DNA of 64,000 bases from Rubellimicrobium sp. CFH 75288 (GTDB lineage Bacteria; Pseudomonadota; Alphaproteobacteria; Rhodobacterales; Rhodobacteraceae). The stretch lies in the NCBI RefSeq assembly GCF_009904055.1, contig NZ_WYDP01000001.1, forward strand, positions 1 through 64,000, written 5' to 3'. The notes beneath the pieces were generated by a model, which saw nothing but the letters and a program-made list of their open reading frames with translations, ran no database searches and was not told the origin of the DNA. Every line of letters begins with the position of its first letter. The stretch's first letter is position 1. Position numbers and translations under genes: made by a program. This document shows, piece by piece, positions 8,091 through 17,375 of this stretch.

Positions 8091-8803
8091 CACGGGAACT
8101 GCACTGCCTGCAGTACGGCGAGCAGGAGATCCGGTACGAGATCGTCCGCCGACCCAGGAAGACACTGGAGATCGCCGTCGAGCCGGATGCCTCGGTGGTG
8201 ATCGCGGCCCCGGAAGACGCGACTCTGGACGCCATCGAAGCCAGGCTGCGGAAGCGCGCGGCTTGGGTGACGAGGCAGCAACGGTACTTTGCCCAATTCC
8301 TGCCGCGGACGCCGGAGCGCAGGTTCGTCGCCGGTGAAACGCATCTCTACCTCGGGCGCCAGTACCGGCTGAAGGTCGTGCCGCATGTCCAGGAATGCGT
8401 GAAGCTGATCCGCGGTTTCATCGTCGTGCAGACACACCGGCCGGCCAGGCCGGAGGTGACGCGCGAACTGGTCGAGGCATGGTACCGGGACCGGGCCCAC
8501 ATCAAGTTTCCGGAGCGGATCGAACTCTGTCTCGGTCTGTTCCCGGATCCCGAGGCATTCCGCCCGAAAGGTCTCATCGTCCGCCAGATCCGGCAGCGAT
8601 GGGGGTCCATGTCGCCGGCCGGACGCCTTCTGCTCAACCGCCGCCTCGTGCAGGCCCCGGTCGACGCCATCGATTATGTCATTACCCACGAGCTCTGCCA
8701 CGTGGCGGAACCTCACCACGGGGCCGCCTTCTTCGCGCTCCTCGACAAGGTGATGCCCGATTGGGAGCGCCGGAAGCAGAGACTGGAACGGGCCATGGTC
8801 TGA
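8087..8803 (+). CDS. YgjP/M48-like zinc metallopeptidase of the RM operon
   Basis: 238 residues. The zinc-site motif HELCH (about 201-205, in 'YVITHELCHVAEPHHGAAFF') and the preceding 'RWGSMSPAGRLLLNRRLVQA' are characteristic of YgjP-like (DUF45) metallopeptidases. The start overlaps the hsdR stop (ATGA). Genes of this family are commonly the last gene of type I RM operons, where the partner is thought to process or control the restriction subunit; the role is not proven. The gene is followed by a strong terminator at 8845-8877, which marks the end of the operon. Confidence 0.9.
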   Translation: MTRELHCLQYGEQEIRYEIVRRPRKTLEIAVEPDASVVIAAPEDATLDAIEARLRKRAAWVTRQQRYFAQFLPRTPERRFVAGETHLYLGRQYRLKVVPHVQECVKLIRGFIVVQTHRPARPEVTRELVEAWYRDRAHIKFPERIELCLGLFPDPEAFRPKGLIVRQIRQRWGSMSPAGRLLLNRRLVQAPVDAIDYVITHELCHVAEPHHGAAFFALLDKVMPDWERRKQRLERAMV

Positions 8804-8844
8804 GAGTTTCCGAACCCAGTCGCGGCAGGCGCGAACGCGACCCC

Positions 8845-8877
8845 AATCCAAGCAATTTCGGACGCTGGATTTTTTTG
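8845..8877 (+). terminator. Rho-independent terminator of the RM operon
   Basis: AATCC (8845-8849) plus AGC (8851-8853) pair with GCT (8864-8866) plus GGATT (8867-8871), one bulged A, 10-nt loop, then an uninterrupted T-run to 8877. It lies 42 bp after the last gene of the operon. Confidence 0.8.
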
Positions 8878-8880
8878 CTA

Positions 8881-8948
8881 TCTTACAAGGGCTTATAAGA
8901 AATTCACCAAACGAGCGCAGTCAACAGGTCCGGAGAATATCGGACCTG
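8881..8948. repeat. AT-rich junction with two inverted repeats
   Basis: TCTTACAAG (8881-8889) / CTTATAAGA (8892-8900) is an inverted repeat with one mismatch and a 2-nt centre. CAGGTCCG (8925-8932) / CGGACCTG (8941-8948) is a perfect 8-bp inverted repeat. This stretch is between the RM terminator and the tRNA terminator, is much less GC-rich than the chromosome on its right, and is the likeliest place for the island boundary or an attachment site. No copy of a direct repeat was found by eye in the rest of the window. Confidence 0.35.
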
Positions 8949-9020
8949 AGAGACCGCTTCGGGGCCTCGCGACGGCAGGGGAAGTGCTCAGCCCCTCCTG
9001 CATAACCCTCGAAAACAACG

Positions 9021-9043
9021 GAAAAATCCGGCCGCAGCCGGAT
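9021..9043 (-). terminator. Terminator of tRNA-Ser
   Basis: ATCCGGC (9026-9032), loop CGCA, GCCGGAT (9037-9043): a perfect 7-bp stem. On the minus strand it is followed by a T-run (9026-9022), 27 bp after the tRNA 3' end. Confidence 0.8.
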
Positions 9044-9069
9044 CGGGAGAACGCGTTCGCGGGGGCAAG

Positions 9070-9159
9070 TGGCGGAGCGGGAGGGATTCGAACCCTCGAG
9101 ACGGTTTCCCGCCTACACACTTTCCAGGCGTGCGCCTTCGACCACTCGGCCACCGCTCC
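9070..9159 (-). tRNA. tRNA-Ser (anticodon GGA)
   Basis: The minus strand reads GGAGCGG (acceptor 5' side), a D-arm with GGCCGAGTGGTC, an anticodon stem around CTGGAAA (anticodon GGA), a long variable arm as expected for tRNA-Ser, the T-arm GAGGGTTCGAATCCCTC, CCGCTCC, discriminator G and an encoded CCA (9072-9070). It reads UCC/UCU codons. The 3' end faces the restriction island on the left, the usual geometry when an element sits at a tRNA gene. A terminator follows at 9021-9043. Confidence 0.97.
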
Positions 9160-9219
9160 GTCCGGCGTCATGTGCCCTGCGGGGCGGGCGGATGCAAGGG
9201 GCGTCGGGGCCGGGCCGTG

Positions 9220-9840
9220 TCAGCGGGGATGGAGCGCCTCGATCGTCACGTCCTCGGCGAAGTACTGGAAGCTGTCGGCATTGATCACGGCGAGGTCGGG
9301 ATCGGAGAGCGCCATCCCCTCGCAGACGGGGCGGGAATAGCACTCGTCCACGGTGCCGGCGACGGAGGGAAAGTGCGTGACCTCGTGGATGATGGTCCCT
9401 TCGCGCGTCCCGTCGGTCTGATCGCCCAGCCCGCGTTTCGCATCGGCGATGCCGGGCATGCGGAAGAACGAGGGGCAGAGATGGACGATGCGGGGGCGGT
9501 CGTACAGGACGAAGCCGTAGATGTCGTCGCGCTTGTCGCCCTTGCATTCGATGCGCGCCGGAGCGAGGCAGGCGAATGTCAGCGAAGGGTCCTGAAGAAC
9601 CGTTGCCGTCCGCCGGAGGGTGCGCCGGACCGTGGCGGCGCGGTCCTCGTCCCATTCGCCGAACCAGCGGACATAGGCAGGCGTGTCGGCGACCGAGTCG
9701 GCGGCGAGCAGGGCCAGTGTCACGGCCCCGTCGAGCGCGGCGCCGGCCACGCGCGCCTCGAGCTTGCTGCAGTTCTCGAAGCCCTGGGCCGCGGCAGCGC
9801 CGGGCCAGACGGCGAGCAGTACCAGGGACGCGATGCGCAT
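9220..9840 (-). CDS. Secreted M35-like metallopeptidase (HExxH, deuterolysin type)
   Basis: 206 residues with a clear N-terminal signal peptide ([20 protein letters not shown]). The C-terminal half has 'IIHEVTHF' (HExxH), then 'GTVDECYSR' and '[11 protein letters not shown]', which together match the M35/lysine-specific metalloendopeptidase layout in which the zinc ligands are the two His of HExxH and an Asp downstream. Cysteines near both ends could form disulfides in the periplasm or outside the cell. It stands alone: tRNA-Ser lies downstream and cysteine synthase is upstream on the same strand with 67 bp between. Substrate unknown. It could alternatively be an inactive homologue, but the zinc motif is intact. 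Confidence 0.8.
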   Translation of the reverse strand: MRIASLVLLAVWPGAAAAQGFENCSKLEARVAGAALDGAVTLALLAADSVADTPAYVRWFGEWDEDRAATVRRTLRRTATVLQDPSLTFACLAPARIECKGDKRDDIYGFVLYDRPRIVHLCPSFFRMPGIADAKRGLGDQTDGTREGTIIHEVTHFPSVAGTVDECYSRPVCEGMALSDPDLAVINADSFQYFAEDVTIEALHPR

Positions 9841-9907
9841 GACCCCTCTCCGTCGGTGCCCCCCGGCCAGCTAAGCGACCGCCGCGCAGGCGGTCAATGC
9901 GAGGGCG

Positions 9908-10942
9908 TCAATCTTCGAAGACGCCGGGAATGGATGCGGGGGGGCGATCGAGCCAGCGGGGGACGGGCAGACCGCGCTCCCGCAGGAAGGCGGGATTGAA
10001 GAGCTTGGACTGGTAGCGCGTCCCGTAGTCGCAGAGGATGGTGACGATCGTGTGGCCCGGCCCCATCTCGCGCGCCATGCGGATCGCGCCGGCGACGTTG
10101 ATGCCCGAGGAGCCGCCGAGGCAGAGGCCCTCGTGCTCGAGCAGGTCGAAGACGATGGGCAGGGCCTCCGAATCGGGGATGCGCCAGGAGAAGTCGGGGC
10201 GGAACCCTTCGAGATTGCCGGTGATGCGTCCCTGCCCGATGCCTTCGGTGATGGAGGTGCCGGGGGCGTCGAACTGGCCGGTCGTGTAGTAGGCGTGGAG
10301 CGCCGCCCCCTCGGGGTCGGCGAGGCCGATCTTGACGCCCTTCGGCCGGAGCGCCTCGGCCACGCCGGCGATGGTCCCGCCGGTCCCCACCGCGCATACG
10401 AAGCCATCGACGCGGCCCCCCGTCTGCTCCCAGATTTCCGGTCCCGTCCCCTCGATATGCGCCTGGCGATTGGCGGTGTTGTCGAACTGGTTGGCCCAGA
10501 TCGCGCCGTGCGGCAGCGTGCGCGCCAGCTCGGCGGCGAGGCGGCCGGAATAGCGGACGTAGTTGTTGGGGTTGCGGTAGGGCGCGGCGGGGACCTGGAC
10601 GAGCTCGGCCCCGGCAAGGCGGAGCATGTCCTTCTTTTCCTGGCTCTGCGTCTCGGGGATGACGATGACGGTCCGGAAGCCCATGGAGGCGCCCACGAGG
10701 GCAAGCCCGATGCCGGTATTGCCGGCCGTCCCCTCGACGATGGTGCCGCCGGGTTCCAGCGCGCCGCGGCGCACGGCGTCGCGGATGATCCAGAGCGCGG
10801 CGCGGTCCTTGACCGACTGGCCGGGATTCATGAACTCGCACTTGCCGAGGATCTCGCAGCCCGTCGCCTCGGAGGCGCGGCGCAGGCGGATCAGGGGGGT
10901 GTTGCCCACGACGGCAGCGAGGTCGGGTCTGGGAGTGGTCAT
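9908..10942 (-). CDS. cysK: Cysteine synthase A
   Basis: 344 residues, PLP-dependent beta-replacement enzyme that makes cysteine from O-acetylserine and sulfide. The start is ATG 10942 (MTTPRPDLAAVVGNTPL); the frame stays open further upstream only because of GC-rich DNA. 'NPGQSVKDRAA' (about 45-55) carries the PLP lysine, 'GTAGNTGIGLA' is the substrate-binding loop and 'GTGGTIAGV' binds the phosphate. The C-terminal extension beyond 310 residues fits the longer alphaproteobacterial form. It lies downstream of zwf on the same strand, but 583 bp separate them, so it likely has its own promoter. Confidence 0.93.
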   Translation of the reverse strand: MTTPRPDLAAVVGNTPLIRLRRASEATGCEILGKCEFMNPGQSVKDRAALWIIRDAVRRGALEPGGTIVEGTAGNTGIGLALVGASMGFRTVIVIPETQSQEKKDMLRLAGAELVQVPAAPYRNPNNYVRYSGRLAAELARTLPHGAIWANQFDNTANRQAHIEGTGPEIWEQTGGRVDGFVCAVGTGGTIAGVAEALRPKGVKIGLADPEGAALHAYYTTGQFDAPGTSITEGIGQGRITGNLEGFRPDFSWRIPDSEALPIVFDLLEHEGLCLGGSSGINVAGAIRMAREMGPGHTIVTILCDYGTRYQSKLFNPAFLRERGLPVPRWLDRPPASIPGVFED

Positions 10943-11525
10943 GGCGCGGCCCCCGTGGTTGCGGCCCCTGTGTAGGAGCGGCGCCGGGGGGGCGCAAGGA
11001 GCCCCCTCCCCGCCGGGACGGCCGGCGAGGCCGGCGCCATCCGGGCAGGTCGTGGATGCCGCGCCGTTGCGGGCAGGGTTTGTCCTCCCGTGACGGGCGG
11101 CGGCGGGATGCGTCCCGCGGGCGGCCGGGCCCTCTCGCGCGTGCGGGCTGGTGCACGGCTTCGGACACCCGGTGGGCCCGCCCTTCCCGGGCCCTGTAAA
11201 GAGCAGCGCGCCGCCCCTGCCCCCGCGGGGGGAGCGGAAAGGGCCTGTCCCGGCAGCGCCCGCGCCGGAGAGGCGCGGGGCTGCGGCGCGCAGGGCCCCG
11301 AAGGGGAGGACCCGCGACAGGACAGGACCTGCCACAGGAGAGGTTAAGATCGGGTTAACGCCCCCCGCCGCGAGCACCCGTCCGGGCCCCCATCCTCCGG
11401 CCCGTGGCGCCGGAGCCACAGGGCCCGCACCGGAGGCCGGAAAGCCTGCCGCCCGCCCGCCGGTCCCGCCGCGTCGGCGGAGCCGGAACGGGACCCCCCG
11501 AGAGGGAGGACGCGGGCCGCGCCCG
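10943..11525. other. Gene-free GC-rich interval between zwf and cysK
   Basis: No convincing gene on either strand; long frames here lack start sites, homology-like motifs and normal composition. It contains an inverted repeat GGGCCCG/CGGGCCC (about 11174-11194), a small GACAGGACAGGAC direct repeat near 11316-11328, the decamer CTGCCACAGG (11329-11338) and a perfect CtrA-type box (11343-11359). The promoter of cysK should be in its left part. The remaining function is unknown; an unannotated RNA is possible. Confidence 0.5.
11343..11359. promoter_or_regulatory. Perfect CtrA-type binding site
   Basis: GTTAAGATCGGGTTAAC contains TTAA-N7-TTAAC, the alphaproteobacterial CtrA consensus. TTAA is rare in this GC-rich window. 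It sits 167 bp after the zwf stop and 400 bp before the cysK start, so it is not at an obvious promoter. The same 17-mer occurs at 50535-50551. Confidence 0.6.
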
Positions 11526-12980
<1,455 letters not shown>

Positions 12981-13005
12981 GAACGCCCTTTCCCCCGAAG
13001 CGCTT

Positions 13006-13021
13006 CCGTTAGCGCTAACGG
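13006..13021. promoter_or_regulatory. Palindromic operator upstream of zwf (LacI-family type)
   Basis: CCGTTAGCGCTAACGG is a perfect 16-bp palindrome with the central CG step seen in LacI-family operators. It is just upstream of zwf (minus strand start at 12980), well placed to block the promoter. No LacI-family gene lies in the window. Confidence 0.6.
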
Positions 13022-13237
13022 CCGCTCTCTAGCCGGTGCGCTGCCACAGGTCCAGTGGGCAACGCGGACACGGGGACGGGTCGGACGGAACACGGATGCT
13101 TCAGCCGGGATGGTGCCGGGAGATGGGGCGTTGTCCGCCCCTCGCGCGCGCCTTGTCAAGCACCGGGGCGGCAGAGCGGCTTGATCGGCCGCCCCCCGGC
13201 CCCTTACGCTGCGTCAGGGGGCAAGGGAGGACAGGGG

Positions 13238-13702
13238 ATGGCTCGGCTGGTGATCGCGGTCGCGCTGGGCGCGGGGATGGCCGGAGCGGCCGAGGCGCAG
13301 ACGGTCCGGGCCGAGGAGCCGCAGACGGTGCTCTCGGCGCTGCGGGCCTACGGGCACAAGGCGCAGCTCGAACAGGACGAGGAGGGCTTTCCGCTGATCC
13401 GGGTGGACCGGGACGGCATCCGCTACACGGTCCACTTCTATGGCTGCGCCGAAGAGCGGGCCGGTTGCCGCGACCTCCAGTTCCGCACGAGCTTCGACGT
13501 CGATCCGGGATTCGATGCGGCCTGGGCCAACGACTGGAACCGGCAATGGGTGGCGGGCCGCGTGGACGTTAATGCCGAGGGCGATCCGTTCCTGAGCTAT
13601 TTCGTCACGACCGCAGGGGGCCTGTCCCCGGCGACGTTCCGGGGGGTCATGGACATCTGGTCCTCCACCCTCGACGGGCTGATGGAGGATATCGACTGGT
13701 GA
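13238..13702 (+). CDS. Secreted YbjN-domain protein
   Basis: 154 residues from ATG 13238, preceded by AGGACAGGGG. A signal peptide ends near 'GAAEAQ' (about residue 20). The rest fits the YbjN sensory-like domain: 'VLSALRAYGHKAQLEQDEEG', 'DGIRYTVHFYGC', 'LQFRTSFDVD' and the C-terminal 'FRGVMDIWSSTLDGLMEDI'. Two cysteines in the middle may form a disulfide in the periplasm. Molecular function is unknown; YbjN proteins have been linked to stress and motility regulation in enterics, but this exported version is different. It is divergent from zwf and convergent with the mgtC-like gene (6 bp gap). Confidence 0.8.
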   Translation: MARLVIAVALGAGMAGAAEAQTVRAEEPQTVLSALRAYGHKAQLEQDEEGFPLIRVDRDGIRYTVHFYGCAEERAGCRDLQFRTSFDVDPGFDAAWANDWNRQWVAGRVDVNAEGDPFLSYFVTTAGGLSPATFRGVMDIWSSTLDGLMEDIDW

Positions 13703-13708
13703 GGGCCG

Positions 13709-14395
13709 TCAGGTCGCGCGCCGCCAGCGCGCGGCCGTGACCGCCGGATCGAGGCTGAGGCGGCCCACGATCTGTTCGAGCACCCCGCTGGGCGTGTTGG
13801 GGGCGGTCACTTCGGCCGTGACCTCGACCCGGTCGCTGCCCTCGATGTTCTCGCTCGTGAGCGCGGACAGATGCAGGCCGTTTGCGGCGAAGTCCGCCAG
13901 CATCATCGCGCGGACATGCGCCTCGTGCGGGGCGCGGCAGACGACGGAGCAGGAGAGCACCTGCGGCAGTTCGGTCGTCTCGATGGGCTGCCGGTTGAGC
14001 CGGATGACGAGGGGACGCAGCGCGAGGTTCACGAAGATCACGAGCGCGGTGACGAGCGCGGCGAGCGCGATCGCCCCTGCCCCGGCCATCACCCCCACGG
14101 CGGCCGAGCACCAGAGCGTGGCGGCCGTGTTGAGGCCGCGGACGTTGAGCCCTTCGCGGAAGATGATGCCGGCGCCGAGAAAGCCGATGCCGGAGACGAC
14201 CTGGGCGGCAACGCGGGTGGGGCTGACCTCGTCCGGAAAGGCGGCGGAGAAGACGACAAAGCTCGCCGCGCCGAGCGCGACGAGCGTGTTGGTCCGGAGC
14301 CCCGCGAGGCGCTGTCGCCACTGGCGTTCGGCGCCGATCAGGGCGCCGAACACGAGGGCCGCGACGAGATGGAGGGCGGCGGCGGCGACGGTCAT
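13709..14395 (-). CDS. MgtC/SapB family inner-membrane protein
   Basis: 228 residues. The first 120 residues form four to five membrane helices with the MgtC signature ('GALIGAERQWRQRLAGLRTN', 'GIGFLGAGIIF', 'VRGLNTAATLW'), followed by a soluble ACT-like C-terminal domain. It starts 7 bp after the mgtE stop, so it is the second gene of an mgtE-mgtC operon. MgtC proteins are tied to survival at low magnesium and to control of F1Fo-ATPase or phosphate balance in pathogens; the pairing with a magnesium transporter supports a magnesium-related role here. Confidence 0.9.
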   Translation of the reverse strand: MTVAAAALHLVAALVFGALIGAERQWRQRLAGLRTNTLVALGAASFVVFSAAFPDEVSPTRVAAQVVSGIGFLGAGIIFREGLNVRGLNTAATLWCSAAVGVMAGAGAIALAALVTALVIFVNLALRPLVIRLNRQPIETTELPQVLSCSVVCRAPHEAHVRAMMLADFAANGLHLSALTSENIEGSDRVEVTAEVTAPNTPSGVLEQIVGRLSLDPAVTAARWRRAT

Positions 14396-14402
14396 GGCCG
14401 GG

Positions 14403-15767
14403 CTACTCCGTCTCGAGCACGGTGAGGTCGAGCAGCGCGGTGGCCATGCCGAAGTAGATCAGCACGCCCAGCCCGTCCGCGATGGAGGTGATGAGCGGAG
14501 CGGAGGCGGTGGCCGGGTCGCGCCCGAAGCGGTGCAGCAGGAACGGCAGCGACATGCCCACGACCGAGCCCATGAGCACGATGATGACCATGGTCAGCGC
14601 CACGACCAGAGCGATGTCCGGCCCGCCCCGCAGGATGCCGAGGAACGAGACCGCAACGGCCATCGTGAGCCCGAGAAGCCCCGCAACGAGGATCTCGCGG
14701 CCGAGCATCCGTCCCCAGTCGCGCGTGCGCACGTCGCCGGTGGCCAGCGCGCGCACCATCAGCGTGGCCGATTGCGAGCCCGCATTGCCGCCCGAATCGA
14801 TCAGCAGCGGCAGAAAGAACACGAGCGCAACATAGGCCGCGATCGTGTCCTCGAAATAGGCGATGCCGGCGCCGGAGAAGATGTTGCCGAACACCAGAAG
14901 CACCAGCCAGAACACCCGCTTGCGATAGAGCAGGCCGATGCTGGCGGTCAGGATCGATTCGCTGATGGGACCCACCGCGCCGGTCTTGCGAAAGGACAGC
15001 GTCTCCTGCTCCTGGGCGACGTCCATGGCGTCGTCGTAGGTCACGATCCCGGCCAGCCGGTCGCCGCCGTTGAGCACGGGCAGCGCGAGCAGGTCGTAGC
15101 GGCGGATCAGCTCCACCGCCTCGGCGCGGGGCGCGTCGGCGCGGATCGAGACGGGGTCGCGGCGCATCACGTCGTCCACAGTGGCACCGGGCGGCGCCAC
15201 GATGAGGTCGCGCAGCGAGACCGTGCCGACGAGCCGTCCTTCGGCGTCGGTGACGAAGGAGTTGTAGATCGTCTCGGCGTCGGGGGCGGCGCGGCGCAGG
15301 TGGTCGATCGCCTCGGCGGCGGAGACGCCGGCCGGGACGGTCGCATAGTCCGAAGTCATTTCGGCCCCGACGCTGCCCTCCGGGTAGGAGGAGAGCTTGA
15401 GCAGGTCGTCGCGCTCGGCCTGGGCGAGGCCGGGCAGGATGGCCTGGCGCTGCTCCTCGGAGAGGTCGGCGAAGAGGTCCGCGCGCTCGTCGTGGGGCAT
15501 GGCCGAAAGCAGGCGCGCGAGGTCGCGCCGCGACATGGCGGCGGCGAGCGCGGCCTGCGTCTCGGGCGGGAGATAGCCGAAGAGCTCGGCCTGCCGGTCC
15601 TCCGGGAGGGTGCCGATGATGCGGGCGAGGTCCGCGGGCGGGAAGTCGCGGATGGCGGCCACGGTGTCGGCGGGGTGCATCTCGCGCAGTGCCGCGCCGA
15701 TCGAGCGCAGGTCACCGGCCCGCAGGTAGCGGCTGATGGCGAAGCTGTTCCAGGTGGTTGCGGTCAT
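14403..15767 (-). CDS. mgtE: Magnesium transporter MgtE
   Basis: 454 residues from ATG 15767; GAGGA sits about 8 bp upstream, while the alternative ATG at 15785 has no ribosome binding site. Domains in order: N-terminal MgtE helical domain (about 10-125, with the repeated 'ADLFADLSEEQRQAIL' type), paired CBS domains (about 130-255) that sense cytosolic Mg2+, a connecting helix and five membrane helices with the pore motif 'PLLIDSGGNAGSQSATL'. It imports Mg2+ when the cytosolic domain is Mg2+-free. Co-transcribed with the MgtC-like gene. Confidence 0.94.
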   Translation of the reverse strand: MTATTWNSFAISRYLRAGDLRSIGAALREMHPADTVAAIRDFPPADLARIIGTLPEDRQAELFGYLPPETQAALAAAMSRRDLARLLSAMPHDERADLFADLSEEQRQAILPGLAQAERDDLLKLSSYPEGSVGAEMTSDYATVPAGVSAAEAIDHLRRAAPDAETIYNSFVTDAEGRLVGTVSLRDLIVAPPGATVDDVMRRDPVSIRADAPRAEAVELIRRYDLLALPVLNGGDRLAGIVTYDDAMDVAQEQETLSFRKTGAVGPISESILTASIGLLYRKRVFWLVLLVFGNIFSGAGIAYFEDTIAAYVALVFFLPLLIDSGGNAGSQSATLMVRALATGDVRTRDWGRMLGREILVAGLLGLTMAVAVSFLGILRGGPDIALVVALTMVIIVLMGSVVGMSLPFLLHRFGRDPATASAPLITSIADGLGVLIYFGMATALLDLTVLETE

Positions 15768-15999
15768 GGGTCCGTCCTCGGGCATGGCGGGGCCGGCGGC
15801 CCCGACCGCCTGTCAGGATGCCGACCCGTTCCTGTTGTGGATGCGCAGGCCCGGCCCCCGTGCACGAACGGCACGGACGGGACGGGCGATGCGCCTACTA
15901 CCGTCGTCCAATTCGGCCTCCTGTGGGGGCATGCCGGCGGATGCCGGCGGTCGCGACCTAGGCGGCAGGCTTTCACGGGTCAAGCCCGAATCGCCGCCT

Positions 16000-16584
16000 T
16001 CAGGCCTCCAGCTCGGCATCCCAATAGAGGAAGTCCATCCAGCTGTCGTGCAGGTGGTTCGGAGGGAACTTGCGGCCGATGTTGCGCAGCTCCTCGGCGC
16101 CCGGGCGCCGGGGGGGGCGGCGGAGCGTCAGGCCGGACGCCTTGAGGGGCTTGTTGCCCTTGCGCAGGTTGCAACCCGAGCAGGCGGCCACGACATTCTC
16201 CCAGCTCGTGCGGCCGCCGCGCGAGCGGGGCACGACATGGTCGAAGGTCAGATCCCCCTTGGCGCCGCAATACTGGCAGCAGAACTCGTCCCGCAGGAAC
16301 AGGTTGAAGCGCGTGAAGGCCACGGTCTTCTGCGGGCGGACATAGTCCTTGAGGACCACGACCGAGGGGATGCGCAGCGTCATGGAGGGCGAGCGCACCA
16401 CGTCGTCATAGGTGGCGACGATCTCCACCCGGTCGAGAAAGGCGGCCTTGACGGCCTCCTGCCAGGGCCAGAGCGAGAGGGGGTAGTAGGAGAGCGGCCG
16501 GTAGTCGGCATTGAGCACAAGGGCCGGATGCTGGCGGAGCGACGCGGGATCGCGTACGAAGCTGGTCCTGAACTCGTCCGTCAT
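16000..16584 (-). CDS. HNH endonuclease
   Basis: 194 residues from ATG 16584 (GGAG upstream). The HNH domain is clear: 'CQYCG' and 'CSGCN' zinc knuckles flank 'DHVVPRSRGG' (catalytic His) and 'WENVVAAC' (Asn), about residues 98-145. The N-terminal part ('LVLNADYRPLSYYPLSLWPW') is typical of a conserved family of stand-alone HNH proteins in alphaproteobacteria and cyanobacteria; their cellular role is unknown. It is not adjacent to phage or RM genes and may be a housekeeping nuclease. Confidence 0.9.
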   Translation of the reverse strand: MTDEFRTSFVRDPASLRQHPALVLNADYRPLSYYPLSLWPWQEAVKAAFLDRVEIVATYDDVVRSPSMTLRIPSVVVLKDYVRPQKTVAFTRFNLFLRDEFCCQYCGAKGDLTFDHVVPRSRGGRTSWENVVAACSGCNLRKGNKPLKASGLTLRRPPRRPGAEELRNIGRKFPPNHLHDSWMDFLYWDAELEA

Positions 16585-16715
16585 GCCGCTCCATCCGTTC
16601 GCGTCATGCCCCGGGGGCACTATAGCTGGTGGGGTTCCGGCGACAAGCGCCGCAACATCTGGCCAGGTGGCGGCATCCCCGTATCGCGCAAAGGTGACGG
16701 GGAGGTGACAAGGCC

Positions 16716-17375
16716 TCAGCCCCCCAGCCGGTCGCGCAGGAAGGCCACCGCCGCGCCCAGCCCGTCGGGGGCGATCCCGTGGGGCGTGCCGCGCATGGTG
16801 TAGGTGGACAGGTCCGTCCAGCCCGCCGCGCGCAGGGCGCGTTCGGCCTCGGCCATGGCGGCGAAGGGCACCACGTCGTCGCGGTCCCCGTGGAGCAGAA
16901 GGACGGGTGGGCGCGAGCGCGCCTCGGCTGCGAGGAGGTCGGGGGCAAGCAGGCGTCCCGAGCAGGCGACGATGCCGGCAAGGGGCTCGGGCCTGCGGGG
17001 GGCGACGTGGAGCGCCATCATCGCGCCTTGCGAGAAGCCGCAGAGCGCCACGCGGCCGGGGGGAAGGCCCTCGGCCGCGAGGGTCTCGTCGAGCCAGGCG
17101 TCGAGGTCCGCGGCGGCGGCGAGCAGGCCTGCGCGGGCCTCGGCCTCGGAGGAGCCGTCGAGCCAGGGAATGGGAAACCACTGGCGGCCCCAGGGGGCAT
17201 TGCGGCAGGGCTCGGGCGCGTGGACGGACAGGAAGGCCGTGCCCGGCAGGTGGGGGGCGAGCGGCTCGGCCAGACCCATCAGGTCGTGGGCGTCCGCGCC
17301 GTAGCCGTGCAGGAACACGAGCGCCGAGCGCGGCGCCGGCGGGCCGGCGCGGAGCGCCGAGAGGGGTCTGGTCAC
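16716..17375 (-). CDS. Alpha/beta hydrolase, phospholipase/carboxylesterase family
   Basis: 219 residues. 'LVFLHGYGADAHDLM' gives the oxyanion loop, 'GFSQGAMM' the nucleophilic Ser (about 115), 'LHGDRDDVVP' the Asp and 'GTPHGI' the His of the catalytic triad, all intact. This matches the YpfH/acyl-protein thioesterase-like carboxylesterase family acting on short acyl esters. It overlaps the upstream desaturase gene (ATGA-type overlap at 17372-17375), so alkA, desaturase and esterase form one transcription unit. Natural substrate unknown. Confidence 0.88.
   Translation of the reverse strand: MTRPLSALRAGPPAPRSALVFLHGYGADAHDLMGLAEPLAPHLPGTAFLSVHAPEPCRNAPWGRQWFPIPWLDGSSEAEARAGLLAAAADLDAWLDETLAAEGLPPGRVALCGFSQGAMMALHVAPRRPEPLAGIVACSGRLLAPDLLAAEARSRPPVLLLHGDRDDVVPFAAMAEAERALRAAGWTDLSTYTMRGTPHGIAPDGLGAAVAFLRDRLGG

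Noticed and set aside
15768-15999. Magnesium riboswitch (M-box) upstream of mgtE
   Set aside because: The gap contains only short GC-rich stems and none of the conserved M-box loops.
13737-16145. 802-residue open frame opposite mgtC and mgtE
   Set aside because: Both minus-strand genes have full domain support; this frame is Arg/His/Gly-rich shadow coding.
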